A stretch of 64,000 bases of DNA, taken from Alphaproteobacteria bacterium MarineAlpha11_Bin1. GTDB lineage: Bacteria > Pseudomonadota > Alphaproteobacteria > MPNO01 > UBA830. Position numbers and translations under genes: made by a program. Under the pieces are notes generated by a model. That model searched no databases. It had not been told where the DNA came from and saw only the letters and a program-made list of their open reading frames with translations. Shown in pieces: positions 27,179 through 36,087 of this stretch. How positions within the stretch are numbered: the stretch's first letter is position 1; every line of letters starts with the position of its first letter. Location of the stretch: positions 62,001-126,000 of the forward strand of contig PTJZ01000010.1 in NCBI GenBank assembly GCA_002937455.1, given 5' to 3'.

Positions 27179-28117
27179 CTATTTAGTGAGTATCTGAACT
27201 GGCGTGCCGCGGCGCTCTCTCGATACGGTTCTCGCTTTTTCCCAATCTATTTGGTTTGCCAGATCACCTGCGGCATAGGTGACATGGTATTCAAACTCCG
27301 GTGGGTAAGAGGGTTTGAACTTGCCGGTTTTCTCAACTTCGTCAGATTGTTTCTGGTTCGGGTGGATTTCCAACCAGAGTTCGTTTCCTATGCGTGCGAT
27401 CTTCATAGCCTGATCAATGACTGTGACCCTCGTCCCGATTTTGATGCTATCGAATAGTCGGGAAATATCCTCAGGGTAAAGGCGGACGCAACCGTGGCTG
27501 ACCCGTCGGCCAACCCCGTATGGTTTATTAGTTCCATGAAAAAGATATGAAGGCCAGCCTAAATAAACGGCGTAGGCACCCAGTGGGTTATCCGGCCCTG
27601 GCTTTATTACCCCCGGTAGTTCAGGTTGCTCATCAAGGACCGATTTCGGAACATACCATGTGGGGTTCTTTTTCTTGCGTATCACTGTGGTACTGCCCGT
27701 CGGGGTGTCCCAGCCTTCGTTACCAATACCTAAAGGCGCGGATTCGATAGTTCTTCCATCAGGAGAGAATAGGTACATCCGTTGATCCGCGAGATTAATC
27801 AGAATCCCCTCGCGGGGGCCATTTGGCACAAGATGCGCAGTTGGAAGAACGATCTTCCTATTAGTCCCCGGTACCCATGGATCGATACCGGGATTAGCAG
27901 ATACAATTTCAGTATATCCCAACCCGTTTTTTCGGGCGAGATCTACTAAAGAATCCTCGTATCGAGTCTTGTAGATTGTTTGTTGGCCGATGATTGCAGG
28001 GTAGTTATTGATACCCTGACCGTCGATAGCATTCGCTTGCCGGATTGTTGGAACCATCACGAGGGATCCAGCAAAAGCGGCCAAGAGGATAAAGGCGCGT
28101 CGACTGAACAATGTCAT
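27179..28117 (-). CDS. L,D-transpeptidase with LysM domain (ErfK/YbiS type)
   Basis: Periplasmic YkuD-fold transpeptidase of about 312 aa that cross-links peptidoglycan or attaches lipoproteins to it. I chose ATG 28117, which has aaggat upstream and gives a direct signal peptide (MTLFSRRAFILLAAFAGS ... ANA); the in-frame ATG at 28162 would add 15 residues. A LysM-like domain follows (about 45-100: YEDSLVDLARKNGLGYTEIVSANPGI in relatives' layout). The catalytic motif is HGTN ... SHGCVRLYPED with the nucleophilic Cys. It faces the Lpp-like lipoprotein gene across a shared terminator, suggesting a dedicated anchor pair. Confidence 0.9.
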   Translation of the reverse strand: MTLFSRRAFILLAAFAGSLVMVPTIRQANAIDGQGINNYPAIIGQQTIYKTRYEDSLVDLARKNGLGYTEIVSANPGIDPWVPGTNRKIVLPTAHLVPNGPREGILINLADQRMYLFSPDGRTIESAPLGIGNEGWDTPTGSTTVIRKKKNPTWYVPKSVLDEQPELPGVIKPGPDNPLGAYAVYLGWPSYLFHGTNKPYGVGRRVSHGCVRLYPEDISRLFDSIKIGTRVTVIDQAMKIARIGNELWLEIHPNQKQSDEVEKTGKFKPSYPPEFEYHVTYAAGDLANQIDWEKARTVSRERRGTPVQILTK

Positions 28118-28239
28118 CAAAGTAGATCCTTCAACATCCAAAATATTGCCCAGACTAGGCATTTCTAATCATTGTATCTCTGATAAAGACAGCAAATAAT
28201 TGAACATTAAAACTAATTAATTTCTTTAAAGCCAATGGA

Positions 28240-28305
28240 ATGCCTTCTGAAGAATGACGGCACTGCCGCTACCGCCGGATCCTCTCTTCTTTGGTTAGAA
28301 GGCAT
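28240..28305. repeat. 66-base structured inverted repeat
   Basis: Perfect 9-bp arms atgccttct (28240-28248) and agaaggcat (28297-28305), extended inward by a partly paired aagaa/ttctt step, and enclosing a small cggca/tgccg hairpin. It lies between the divergent transpeptidase and ubiX genes, about 138 bases before ubiX. It could be an RNA structure, a protein site or a dispersed intergenic repeat. Confidence 0.4.
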
Positions 28306-28442
28306 ACAGAATAATCCAATTTATAATTTCATGCGTACCTTCAAGTTAAAAAATATGTAAATCAAAAGCTTACCGCCAAGTCAGTCGACAGACTGTCGGA
28401 ATTAACTATAGTGTGACATTCCATTTCTCCGGGGACTATTTA

Positions 28443-29054
28443 ATGAAAAGAGTAATTGTTGGCATTACCGGCGCCACCGGTACAATCTATGGCGTCCGTC
28501 TAATGGAGCTTATGCGAACCGAGCCTGAGATCGAAATCCATTTAGTTATGAGCCGATCCGCAAAATTAACTCTAAAAATGGAGCACGATTTAGCGCTTGA
28601 CTACATAAACGAGCTGGCACACGAAGTTCATGAGCCGGGAAACATTGGGGCCTCGATTTCGTCGGGCTCTTTCCATTCCGAAGGAATGATCGTCGCGCCC
28701 TGTTCAATTAAAACAATGTCTAATATCGCAATGGGTAACACCGGAGACCTGATCAGTCGCGCAGCCGACGTCATATTAAAAGAACAAAGAAAGCTTGTCA
28801 TTGCTATCCGAGAGACTCCGCTCCATATAGGTCACCTCGAAAACCTTACGAAACTCGCTCGTATTGGGGCAGTTATATTTCCACCAGTCCCAGCCTTCTA
28901 CAACCGTCCAAATTCCCTACAAGACATCGTTGACCAATCCTGCATGCGGATGCTTGACCAGTTGCATGTTCATATCGAATCTGCACCCCGTTGGGGTGAA
29001 GAAGGCGGTGTACCAGCGGTTGGTCAGAAGGGAGCTGCAGTGGCCGATGAGTGA
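28443..29054 (+). CDS. ubiX: Flavin prenyltransferase UbiX
   Basis: Joins dimethylallyl phosphate to FMN to make prenylated FMN (prFMN), the cofactor of UbiD decarboxylases. The FMN-binding start VGITGATGTIYGVRL, the phosphate-site SGSFHSEGMIVAPCS and the RETPLHIGHLENL motif are all present. I chose ATG 28443 because the family begins directly at (M)KRVIVGITGA; an upstream in-frame ATG at 28413 is less likely. Length 203 aa is normal. The UbiD-family gene at 46216 is the plausible client in this window; ubiquinone biosynthesis is the other possible use. Confidence 0.94.
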   Translation: MKRVIVGITGATGTIYGVRLMELMRTEPEIEIHLVMSRSAKLTLKMEHDLALDYINELAHEVHEPGNIGASISSGSFHSEGMIVAPCSIKTMSNIAMGNTGDLISRAADVILKEQRKLVIAIRETPLHIGHLENLTKLARIGAVIFPPVPAFYNRPNSLQDIVDQSCMRMLDQLHVHIESAPRWGEEGGVPAVGQKGAAVADE

Positions 29055-29056
29055 TC

Positions 29057-29781
29057 GGCTTAGTTCGACAGTAACATGTCCAATGTCTTTAAATACAATA
29101 ACTACGCTGTAAGTGGAGACGGTCTAGCACAGCAACTGGGGTCAAGGTCCGGACATTATGATTTGACCAGACTTAAGATATTCGTTGTATTTCCGTAGAG
29201 GCTTTGCAAGCCATGGAGCCGCTTCCAAAGGGTCGCTCGTTATGGATAAACCTCTGCTCCTTAGGATTATTTGCCATTGAGTTAAACAGTACAGACGACC
29301 GCAGCTAGGTCCATAGACTGCTCATTACAACTTTCAGAGCTTACGACGCATGCTTTGTGGAAACAATCATCTTCGATAAGCATAGGTGTGCCTACCTTCA
29401 GGAAATTATCATAGCCGTCAACGATAATTTCGATCGCCGGCATAACCGCGTCGATCAAATCGAAAACTGTGTTTTGTTGTATTAACTGTTCCCCGAAACC
29501 CTTCCGATTCGGAACGCAATTTCACACTCGATAGTTAGGTTGCAGAATGTGGTTTCTGAGAGGGAAACGCCGCTTTTAAACAAAATGCTCGACATAACAC
29601 GGTCATCAGTAGGTGCGCTTACACCTAAGTAATCGAACTTAGCCTTGGTCGAGACACCGTTTTATCCTGCCAACTAGTTTCCCTTGGCCGCTACCGTGGA
29701 GAAAATCATGTGATGCCTTTTAACTAGGTGTCTATAATTAATTGTATCCGCGATTTGATCTGGCGGAATAGTCGGCACCAT
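29057..29781 (-). pseudogene. Decayed 2-keto-4-pentenoate hydratase / FAA-hydrolase family gene
   Basis: The minus strand carries fragments of a hydratase in the correct order but in shifting frames with stops. From the N-terminal side: VPTIPPDQIADTI; then LAG-stop-NGVSTKAKFDYLG, where GWK has become G-stop; then CNLTIECEIAFRIGR ending in a stop; then after a frameshift AVMPAIEIIVDGYDNF; and finally WLAKPLRKYNEYLKSGQIIMSG and DIGHVTVEL. These correspond to the substrate loop, the E-x-E metal site (VEAEIAF), the VMPAIEIVDSR block and the C-terminal LKAGQIVLSG block of MhpD-like hydratases. At least one frameshift and several nonsense changes make it non-functional. The edges are approximate. 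Confidence 0.72.
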
Positions 29782-29863
29782 AGTCGAATTTTCCGAGCCT
29801 CCTCCAGTACTCAGGCCGTTCGACAAATTACTATCGGATCCACCCAATATCCCCGGCATGGGT

Positions 29864-30583
29864 TCAGGTTAAAGGCTTTTCATCCTCGAAAGCCTTAGTT
29901 TTTTTATGCTCGTTCTGCGCAACCGCCTCCCGGCAACGTTCCCAGAGCTTGGGTCCGTAATACTCATTAAAATCCCGGTATACCCGATCAAATGGTAGAT
30001 CAGACCAAATACCGTGGGTTGTTACATATTCCATATGCTTTCTACCGTTTTTGTCGAATTCCTGCAGCAAGGCGTCTTCGACACCGTCGAACTCTGTCGG
30101 TGTTACGTCAAACTTGTCGCAGAGTTCTATGTTGAATGCCGGCGCTGCCTTGACCCAATTTCCTTCTATAAGCATGACAGCATAGCCGTGATGCATAAAC
30201 AGATCCTTTCCACCCATGGCTTCACGCATGCGATCTGTACTCATATGATTTGTGACGTCGGATAGCCCGATTGCCGCCGGAATGCCGACAGCCCGAGCAA
30301 CTGCGGTAAGGAGAGAGGCCTTCGGAATACAGAATGCGGCGCCGGTTTCCAATACATGGCTAGCTTTGTAGGAGTTTGCTTGGTCAGAAATTCGGTAGGG
30401 GTCGTATCGGATAGAGTCCCGCACCGCATAAAAAGCCTTAATTGCTCTTTGTTTGTCGGTTGTGGCCCCCTTGGTCGCTTTAGCCGCAAATTCTGCAACC
30501 AACGGGTTTTCGTAATCAAAATAGGAGGTCGGCTCGAGATAGGTCGCGGATGGTTCCGGGACACCGAATTCGAAAAATTCCAT
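29864..30583 (-). CDS. Transglutaminase-like domain protein
   Basis: A 239-aa soluble protein of the transglutaminase-like cysteine-protease fold. The nucleophile candidate is Cys85 in TGAAFCIPKASLLTAVARA, followed by His131/132 in MHHGYAVML. The usual W-x-x-D element after the His appears altered (GNWVKAAPAF), so the third catalytic residue is not obvious. Bacterial members of this group include amidases and hydrolases of unknown substrate. It lies between the decayed hydratase and a divergent EamA transporter. Confidence 0.78.
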   Translation of the reverse strand: MEFFEFGVPEPSATYLEPTSYFDYENPLVAEFAAKATKGATTDKQRAIKAFYAVRDSIRYDPYRISDQANSYKASHVLETGAAFCIPKASLLTAVARAVGIPAAIGLSDVTNHMSTDRMREAMGGKDLFMHHGYAVMLIEGNWVKAAPAFNIELCDKFDVTPTEFDGVEDALLQEFDKNGRKHMEYVTTHGIWSDLPFDRVYRDFNEYYGPKLWERCREAVAQNEHKKTKAFEDEKPLT

Positions 30584-30731
30584 TATTTAACTCTGCGGTT
30601 TTTGACAGGCTCGAGGAGATTAGGTCCAACCGTGTTTCTGGGCAAGTGATCCTGCCGATAGCCCTACACAATGCACTAAGCTAGTCTGCCAAAGAATATG
30701 ACTAGATTTTTGGTATTAGAGAGGAAACTAG

Positions 30732-31625
30732 ATGGCTCTCACCTCAGGACAGAGCGATAGGCACCACCCGGTATCAGGGATTCTCTGGATGGTCGCCGCC
30801 GCTTGTTGTTTTGCCGCGTCACTGTCTTTGGTCAAGGCGCTTCAGGATAACGGGATGACGCCATTCCAGGCTGTTCTATTTCGCCAGATTTTTGGCTTAA
30901 TGGTTTTCGCCCCGGTAATTTTGGGCGTTGGTGCGGCATCGCTGAAAACCCCCGTACCCGCTCGCCATTGTGTGCGAGCATTATTCGGATTTTTTGGGAT
31001 GTGTACGGGCTATTACTCGCTAACATTAATCAACGTCGCTGATTCCGTCGCATTACAATTCACTCTGCCGATCTTTACTATGATATGCGCGATCTGGCTA
31101 TTACGCGAAAAACTCCACCCACATCGGTTGATTGCTACCTTGGTTGGGTTCGGCGGGGTACTTCTTATTGTCCGACCTGGTTTTTCTGAGATTAATGTTG
31201 GCGTCCCTTTGGCGCTCTCTGCAGCCGCCTTCTATGCAATTTCAGATACCATATCCCGCTGGGTTGCTCGTGACGACCCGTTCACCTCTATTATGATGTG
31301 GAATTTTATTTTTATGATCCCATTGGCCGCAATTCCATCAGCGTATTTTTGGGTTACGCCGGATGCTAGCCTGTGGTGGCAGTTGCTCTGCTTCGCGGTT
31401 GCTGGGGTTGGTGCACAATTTTGCCTGACACGATCTTTTGGGCTGGCCGAAGCCGGCCTCGTTTCGCCAATCTTGTTTTTGCGTTTGCCATTAATCGCAG
31501 TGATTGGTTATTTAGTTTGGGATCAAACAACTGAGATCTGGACCTGGATTGGGGCAGCCGTCATTTTCGTTGCCACAACTTGGATGACACGCGTAGAGAC
31601 GAAGGCAGTGGCGAAAACTACATAG
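30732..31625 (+). CDS. DMT superfamily (EamA) transporter
   Basis: A 297-aa inner-membrane protein with ten predicted helices in two EamA repeats (about residues 14-145 and 155-290). Typical marks are FAASLSLVKALQDNGMTPFQAVLFRQ in the first repeat and GFGGVLLIVRPG at its end. The family exports or imports metabolites such as amino acids; the substrate is unknown. It precedes the flavin monooxygenase pair by 38 bases on the same strand and may be cotranscribed with it. Confidence 0.88.
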   Translation: MALTSGQSDRHHPVSGILWMVAAACCFAASLSLVKALQDNGMTPFQAVLFRQIFGLMVFAPVILGVGAASLKTPVPARHCVRALFGFFGMCTGYYSLTLINVADSVALQFTLPIFTMICAIWLLREKLHPHRLIATLVGFGGVLLIVRPGFSEINVGVPLALSAAAFYAISDTISRWVARDDPFTSIMMWNFIFMIPLAAIPSAYFWVTPDASLWWQLLCFAVAGVGAQFCLTRSFGLAEAGLVSPILFLRLPLIAVIGYLVWDQTTEIWTWIGAAVIFVATTWMTRVETKAVAKTT

Positions 31626-31663
31626 ATTTGCGAAGGTTTGTCCTGCGAAAATAGGGGAACCAC

Positions 31664-32863
31664 ATGGCAGACGGCACGACAGCGCTGAACGGGAATACAA
31701 CCAAGCACGAGGAATTAGTCACGTTAGCTAAGTCATTTACGGGCGCATTTCGTGCGCGTGCAGCGGATGCAGAGAGGAATAGAAGACTGCACCGCGAAAC
31801 GCACGAAGAAATGCTCGATGCCGGACTTTATCGCGTTCAGATGCCGGAACGTTATGGCGGTTTCGAGATGAGCCACCGGACGATGTTGGATATTGCCGTC
31901 GAAATAGGAAGAGGGTGTGGGTCATCCGGTTGGATTTTTTCAAATATTTCTGCTCAAAACGGAATAGTTTCGATGGCCTCGCGTCAGGCACAGGAAGATG
32001 TTTGGGGAAAAGATCAGTCAGTATGCACTGCATCTTCATTTCCCGCCAAGGGCGGCTCGGTCGAGCGTGTCGAAGGTGGATTGGTAGCAAACGGAGTGTG
32101 GAGTTTCGCTTCCGGTGTCGATTGGGCCGACTGGAATAACATGCAGGTGTTCGTTCCGCAGGAAAGGGGCGGCGTGGCACATCATATGGCCTTAGTGCCG
32201 AAATCCGATTATCGAATAATCGATGATTGGTACTCCCCGGGCATGGCGGCGACGGGTTCTCGGTCTATTGAACTAGCTAACGTGTTTATTCCTGAATACC
32301 GGTTGCTTAATACCGCAGACGCCCGAGCTGGAAAGACTATCGAGGCGTCGGAGAACTTCGGACCGATCTTTCGGGTTCCTCCAATGTGCGGTGCCAATAA
32401 AATCTTTTCGGGCCCGGTTATTGGGATGGCGCGTGGCGCCTTAGACGCAATTGAGGACGATCTTTCTACACGTAGAAACGCTGCGGGCTTACCCATGGCA
32501 AACCAGACGACCGCTCAAATCCGCGTTGCGGAAGCAGGTGCTTTAATTGAGGCAGCTTGGGCACTCTTGCAACGGGATTGTGATGCGGCACTTGAGATTG
32601 GTGAAATAGGCCGTGTAACTACAGTGGAAGACCGCGCATTCTGGCGCCGCAATAATGCCTACGCGGGTGTGATGTGTGTCAAGGCTGTGGAGATACTCCA
32701 TCCTCTAGTTGGTGCGCGTGGTTTAACATCCGAAAGCGTTTTCATGCGTGCTTACCGCGATATTCATGCCGCGACGATGCAGATTAATATGGCTTGGGAC
32801 CGGCATGCTATAACTGCGGCGGAGTTACAATTGGGCGTACCACCGACTGATCCGAGGGCCTGA
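31664..32863 (+). CDS. Acyl-CoA-dehydrogenase-fold flavin monooxygenase (HsaA/HpaH-like), copy 1
   Basis: A 399-aa protein with the acyl-CoA dehydrogenase fold and an Acyl-CoA_dh_2-type C-terminal domain. It belongs to the group of two-component, reduced-flavin-dependent hydroxylases (group D) and related desulfurisation or steroid-ring enzymes. Seen: N-terminal helical domain with MLDAGLYRVQMPERYGG, central GVWSFASGVDWADWNNMQVF, VPKSDYRIIDDWYSPGMAATGSRS, and C-terminal NNAYAGVMCVKAVEILHPLVGARGL. No classical dehydrogenase catalytic Glu motif was identified. A flavin reductase gene is not in the window. The stop overlaps the start of copy 2 by one base. Confidence 0.82.
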   Translation: MADGTTALNGNTTKHEELVTLAKSFTGAFRARAADAERNRRLHRETHEEMLDAGLYRVQMPERYGGFEMSHRTMLDIAVEIGRGCGSSGWIFSNISAQNGIVSMASRQAQEDVWGKDQSVCTASSFPAKGGSVERVEGGLVANGVWSFASGVDWADWNNMQVFVPQERGGVAHHMALVPKSDYRIIDDWYSPGMAATGSRSIELANVFIPEYRLLNTADARAGKTIEASENFGPIFRVPPMCGANKIFSGPVIGMARGALDAIEDDLSTRRNAAGLPMANQTTAQIRVAEAGALIEAAWALLQRDCDAALEIGEIGRVTTVEDRAFWRRNNAYAGVMCVKAVEILHPLVGARGLTSESVFMRAYRDIHAATMQINMAWDRHAITAAELQLGVPPTDPRA

Positions 32864-34044
32864 TGCAAATTTGCCGGAAACAGGCGAAGATGATTGAAGT
32901 GGCTAAGGAAATGGCCCCTGTATTACTGGGCCGAGCACGCAATGCAGACAAGGATCGGGCGGTTACGCAACAGACAATAGACGAACTCACTGATCAGGGT
33001 TTTTTCCGGATCCATCAGCCAGAACGTTACGGTGGAATGGCTTGGGATATCAGTATGATGGTGCGGATAAGCGCTGAATTGGGACAGGGATGCGGTTTGA
33101 GCTGCCAGATATTTTCAGACCTCACAGTACAAAACTGGATCCTCGGTATGAATAACCCGGCGGCTCAGGATGACGTTTGGGGCGATAATCCGATGGCGCT
33201 AATAGCTTCCTCAGCTCCTGTAAAGGATGGCTACGTAAAACGAACAGATGGCGGCCTGATTATGGATGGGCAGTGGAGCTCCGCGTCTGGCATCGATTTC
33301 GCGGACTGGAATAATATGCAAGTATTTGTACCGCCCGAAGATGGAGAGGGTTTACCCGAACACAGGTTCGCGCTGGTTCCGAAATCAGATTACGATATAG
33401 AAGACGACTCGTATTCGCTGGGGCTCGCCGGCACAGGGTCGCGCACTATCCAACTCAATAATGTATTTATTCCTGAACACAGAACAATCTCATCTACCAA
33501 ACTTATGGGTGGAACGTCACCGGGTTCTGAGATAAATCCCGGTGCACTTTATCGGGTGCCTTCTCCAACTCTAGAAACGAAAGTATTTTCGGCGCCGGCG
33601 TTAGGTATCGCTAAAGGTGGGCTGGCAATGATCGAAAATGACATTAGTGGCCGTAAAACGGTCGGGAACGCGGCTATGGCGGAACTGTCCACCGCCCAGA
33701 CTCGTGTGTCCGAGGCAGGCGCAGAGATCGATGCTGCAGAAGCATTGCTCCTCAAAGACTGTGACGATGCGATGTCAATCGCCAAGGCCGGCGATATACC
33801 GGGAATCGACGATCGAGCGCGGTGGAGCCGTAATAATGCATTCGCGGTTCAGCTATGCGTCCGCGCTTTAGAGCGGCTGAATCCACTTGTGGGGGCAAGA
33901 GGATTAACGCCGGAAAACGATTTTCTTCGCATGCTCCGCGACGTTCATACGGCGTCTCTTCAGATCATGGTTGACTGGGATACACAGGCAGAGAATGCGG
34001 GTCGTATCAGGTTTGGGCTAATGCCTCTCTACCCCCGGGTTTAA
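32863..34044 (+). CDS. Acyl-CoA-dehydrogenase-fold flavin monooxygenase (HsaA/HpaH-like), copy 2
   Basis: A 393-aa paralogue of the preceding gene, similar along its full length (RIHQPERYGGMAWD; GQWSSASGIDFADWNNMQVFV; SLGLAGTGSRTIQLNNVFIPEHR; NNAFAVQLCVRALERLNPLVGARGLTPE). TGATG coupling with copy 1 suggests co-translation and perhaps hetero-oligomers. The two have diverged clearly, so this is not a recent duplication. The substrate is unknown, probably an aromatic or heterocyclic compound by analogy with the family. Confidence 0.82.
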   Translation: MQICRKQAKMIEVAKEMAPVLLGRARNADKDRAVTQQTIDELTDQGFFRIHQPERYGGMAWDISMMVRISAELGQGCGLSCQIFSDLTVQNWILGMNNPAAQDDVWGDNPMALIASSAPVKDGYVKRTDGGLIMDGQWSSASGIDFADWNNMQVFVPPEDGEGLPEHRFALVPKSDYDIEDDSYSLGLAGTGSRTIQLNNVFIPEHRTISSTKLMGGTSPGSEINPGALYRVPSPTLETKVFSAPALGIAKGGLAMIENDISGRKTVGNAAMAELSTAQTRVSEAGAEIDAAEALLLKDCDDAMSIAKAGDIPGIDDRARWSRNNAFAVQLCVRALERLNPLVGARGLTPENDFLRMLRDVHTASLQIMVDWDTQAENAGRIRFGLMPLYPRV

Positions 34045-34283
34045 GACAATAGTTTCTTTTTTCTTACGATAGACTTTGTTTTGTGAATAGTTTGGTTACT
34101 GGTAACAGACCAGAATTTTGTGCAGGAAAACGGAAAAACTGTCGTTTAAGGTGCCTCCATATCAAGCGCAACTGGGAAATTTAATCCAAATCTTGGAGTT
34201 AGTACTTCACCGGATGATATTTGGTGGAGAAAAGATCAATCAGTGGAAAAAAATCAGAATTTTTAACTACTCCGTGGTTGAGT

Positions 34284-35642
34284 CTACCCTTCGATTAACG
34301 TGCGCTCAACCGCCAGTCCAATCCGTACCAGCCATTCATCATGCCGGGTAGCTGCCATTACCATGAGCCCAACGGGCCCGGTTCCAGGTGCGTGGCAAGG
34401 GATGGACAAGGCACAAGTATCGAGAAAATTTCCTACGGTTGTATTACGCAACATCGTGATATTGGTCGCACCATATAACTCGTCATCCTTGTCCAAGGGA
34501 GCTATCTCTGGTGCAATAATTGGACAGGTCGGCATCAAAAGTGCGTCAAAGGGGAGTGCCATTTCTGCTGCACGTGCTTGGATATGGCGCCTTTTCTGGT
34601 GGCAGTCGATAAGATCAGCAGCAGATAAATTCTCGCCTCGGCGGATCCGCACCCAGACCCGAGGGTCATAGCGTTCTTTCTCTTGATCCATTCGATCGCG
34701 GTGATGGGCGAATGCCTCGGCTCCAAGAATTCCACCATTCGGCATGGCCTCTGGTATTTCCTCGTACATCTTAGAGGGGACCTCACTAACCGAGGCCCCG
34801 GCGCGTTCCAACTTACGAATTGTCTCTTCGAAGGCCCCAGCCACTTGGTCGTCGAGGTCATTTAGTACATAGTGCTGTGGGATACCGAAGCGGAGGTTTC
34901 CGATCGGTAGTGCCGCGGGGATTGCGGGCGTTCTATTATCCAAAATCGCATCGGTCACCACGCAGCATCCGACTGTAGGTGCCAGTGGCCCCACACTGTC
35001 TAGCGTGGAAGAGAGCGGATAAACGCCATCCAAGGATATCCTGCCCGTTGTCGTCTTAAATCCCGTAACACCATTAACTGCGGACGGGATGCGCACGGAA
35101 CCGCCGGTATCAGTACCGATTGCAACCGAGCACATACCATCTGCGACGGATACACCAGCCCCAGAGGAAGAACCACCGGGGATGCGCCCTGTTTTCCGAT
35201 CCCAAGGGTTCCGTGGTGTGTCGTAGTGACAATTTAAGCCGAGACCCGAATACGCGAATTCAGTAAGATTTGTTCGGCCAACGATGATTGCTCCAGCGGC
35301 CCGAAGGCGTGCGGTTACGATGGAGTCTTTTGCTGCAGGCGCGACGTCATTGAGAGATTTTGAGCCTGCCTTTGTTTGCTTGCCTTGTTCGTCGAAAAGA
35401 TCTTTTAGTGATACCGGAATACCCGCGAGGGGCGAAGGAACCACCCCAGTGGCGCGTGCCGCGTCAGATGCGTCTGCCGCCGTTAACGCGGCTTCGTCGT
35501 GCACCTGCAAAAAGGTACGAAACCCTTCTCCATCAGGGTCTTTTATCCGCCCTAGCGCCTGCTCTGTAAGTTCTCGGCTAGTGGTCTTACCACTCCATAA
35601 TGCCGCCTGAAGTTCCAGGACCGGCTTCATTTTTAAATCCAT
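34284..35642 (-). CDS. Amidase signature family enzyme
   Basis: A 452-aa serine amidase. The Ser-cisSer-Lys triad lies in PVSLKDLFDEQG (Lys), and GGSSSGAGVSVADGMCSVAIGTDTGGSVRIPS carries the cis-Ser and nucleophilic Ser. It hydrolyses a carboxamide or related C-N bond; bacterial relatives act on aryl or alkyl amides and ureido acids. Downstream the strand is gene-free to the convergent monooxygenase. It probably heads away from the cupin and DUF2848 genes on the same strand (33-base gap), so the three may form one unit. Confidence 0.9.
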   Translation of the reverse strand: MDLKMKPVLELQAALWSGKTTSRELTEQALGRIKDPDGEGFRTFLQVHDEAALTAADASDAARATGVVPSPLAGIPVSLKDLFDEQGKQTKAGSKSLNDVAPAAKDSIVTARLRAAGAIIVGRTNLTEFAYSGLGLNCHYDTPRNPWDRKTGRIPGGSSSGAGVSVADGMCSVAIGTDTGGSVRIPSAVNGVTGFKTTTGRISLDGVYPLSSTLDSVGPLAPTVGCCVVTDAILDNRTPAIPAALPIGNLRFGIPQHYVLNDLDDQVAGAFEETIRKLERAGASVSEVPSKMYEEIPEAMPNGGILGAEAFAHHRDRMDQEKERYDPRVWVRIRRGENLSAADLIDCHQKRRHIQARAAEMALPFDALLMPTCPIIAPEIAPLDKDDELYGATNITMLRNTTVGNFLDTCALSIPCHAPGTGPVGLMVMAATRHDEWLVRIGLAVERTLIEG

Positions 35643-35674
35643 GTGCGTAATTCCTAAGGTCCTGTTTGGGTGGC

Positions 35675-36058
35675 TTATTTAGTTTCGTCATAATAATGGC
35701 TCTCTAGGAGTACGCAGCCCTCTACAGATTTAAATGGGCCATGGGGTGTCCCAGGGGGGCGACAGGCATAGGTGTCAGGGTCGAAGCTACGGCCACCTTC
35801 GCCATTCTCGTCATTTCCGACAGTTAGATCTCCTTTGAGCTGATAGACCTCTTCCCAATAATCATGTGTGAAAGGAGCCGTCGTATAAACCCCGGGCTCG
35901 AATTTTAACAGCCGGGTTCGGCCACCTGTTTTATTCACCTCATCTAGGTGCCCAACCAAGATTTTTTGTTTGATGCCCTCTGGGTAGCCCTCCGGCACTT
36001 CCCATTCGCCGCCCATGTCAACGGCATAAAATTCTTTCCACTGCTTGTTTATCGGCAT
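35675..36058 (-). CDS. Cupin domain protein (ChrR-like)
   Basis: A 127-aa single cupin. Motif 1 is represented by APFTHDYWEEVYQLKGDLTV (His, Glu spacing) and motif 2 by PPGTPHGPF. It may be a metal-dependent dioxygenase, isomerase or lyase on a small acid; the substrate is not known. It lies between the DUF2848 gene (29-base gap) and the amidase on the same strand. Confidence 0.82.
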   Translation of the reverse strand: MPINKQWKEFYAVDMGGEWEVPEGYPEGIKQKILVGHLDEVNKTGGRTRLLKFEPGVYTTAPFTHDYWEEVYQLKGDLTVGNDENGEGGRSFDPDTYACRPPGTPHGPFKSVEGCVLLESHYYDETK

Positions 36059-36087
36059 CTAAAAATTCCTTCCAGCTTATGAGTAAT

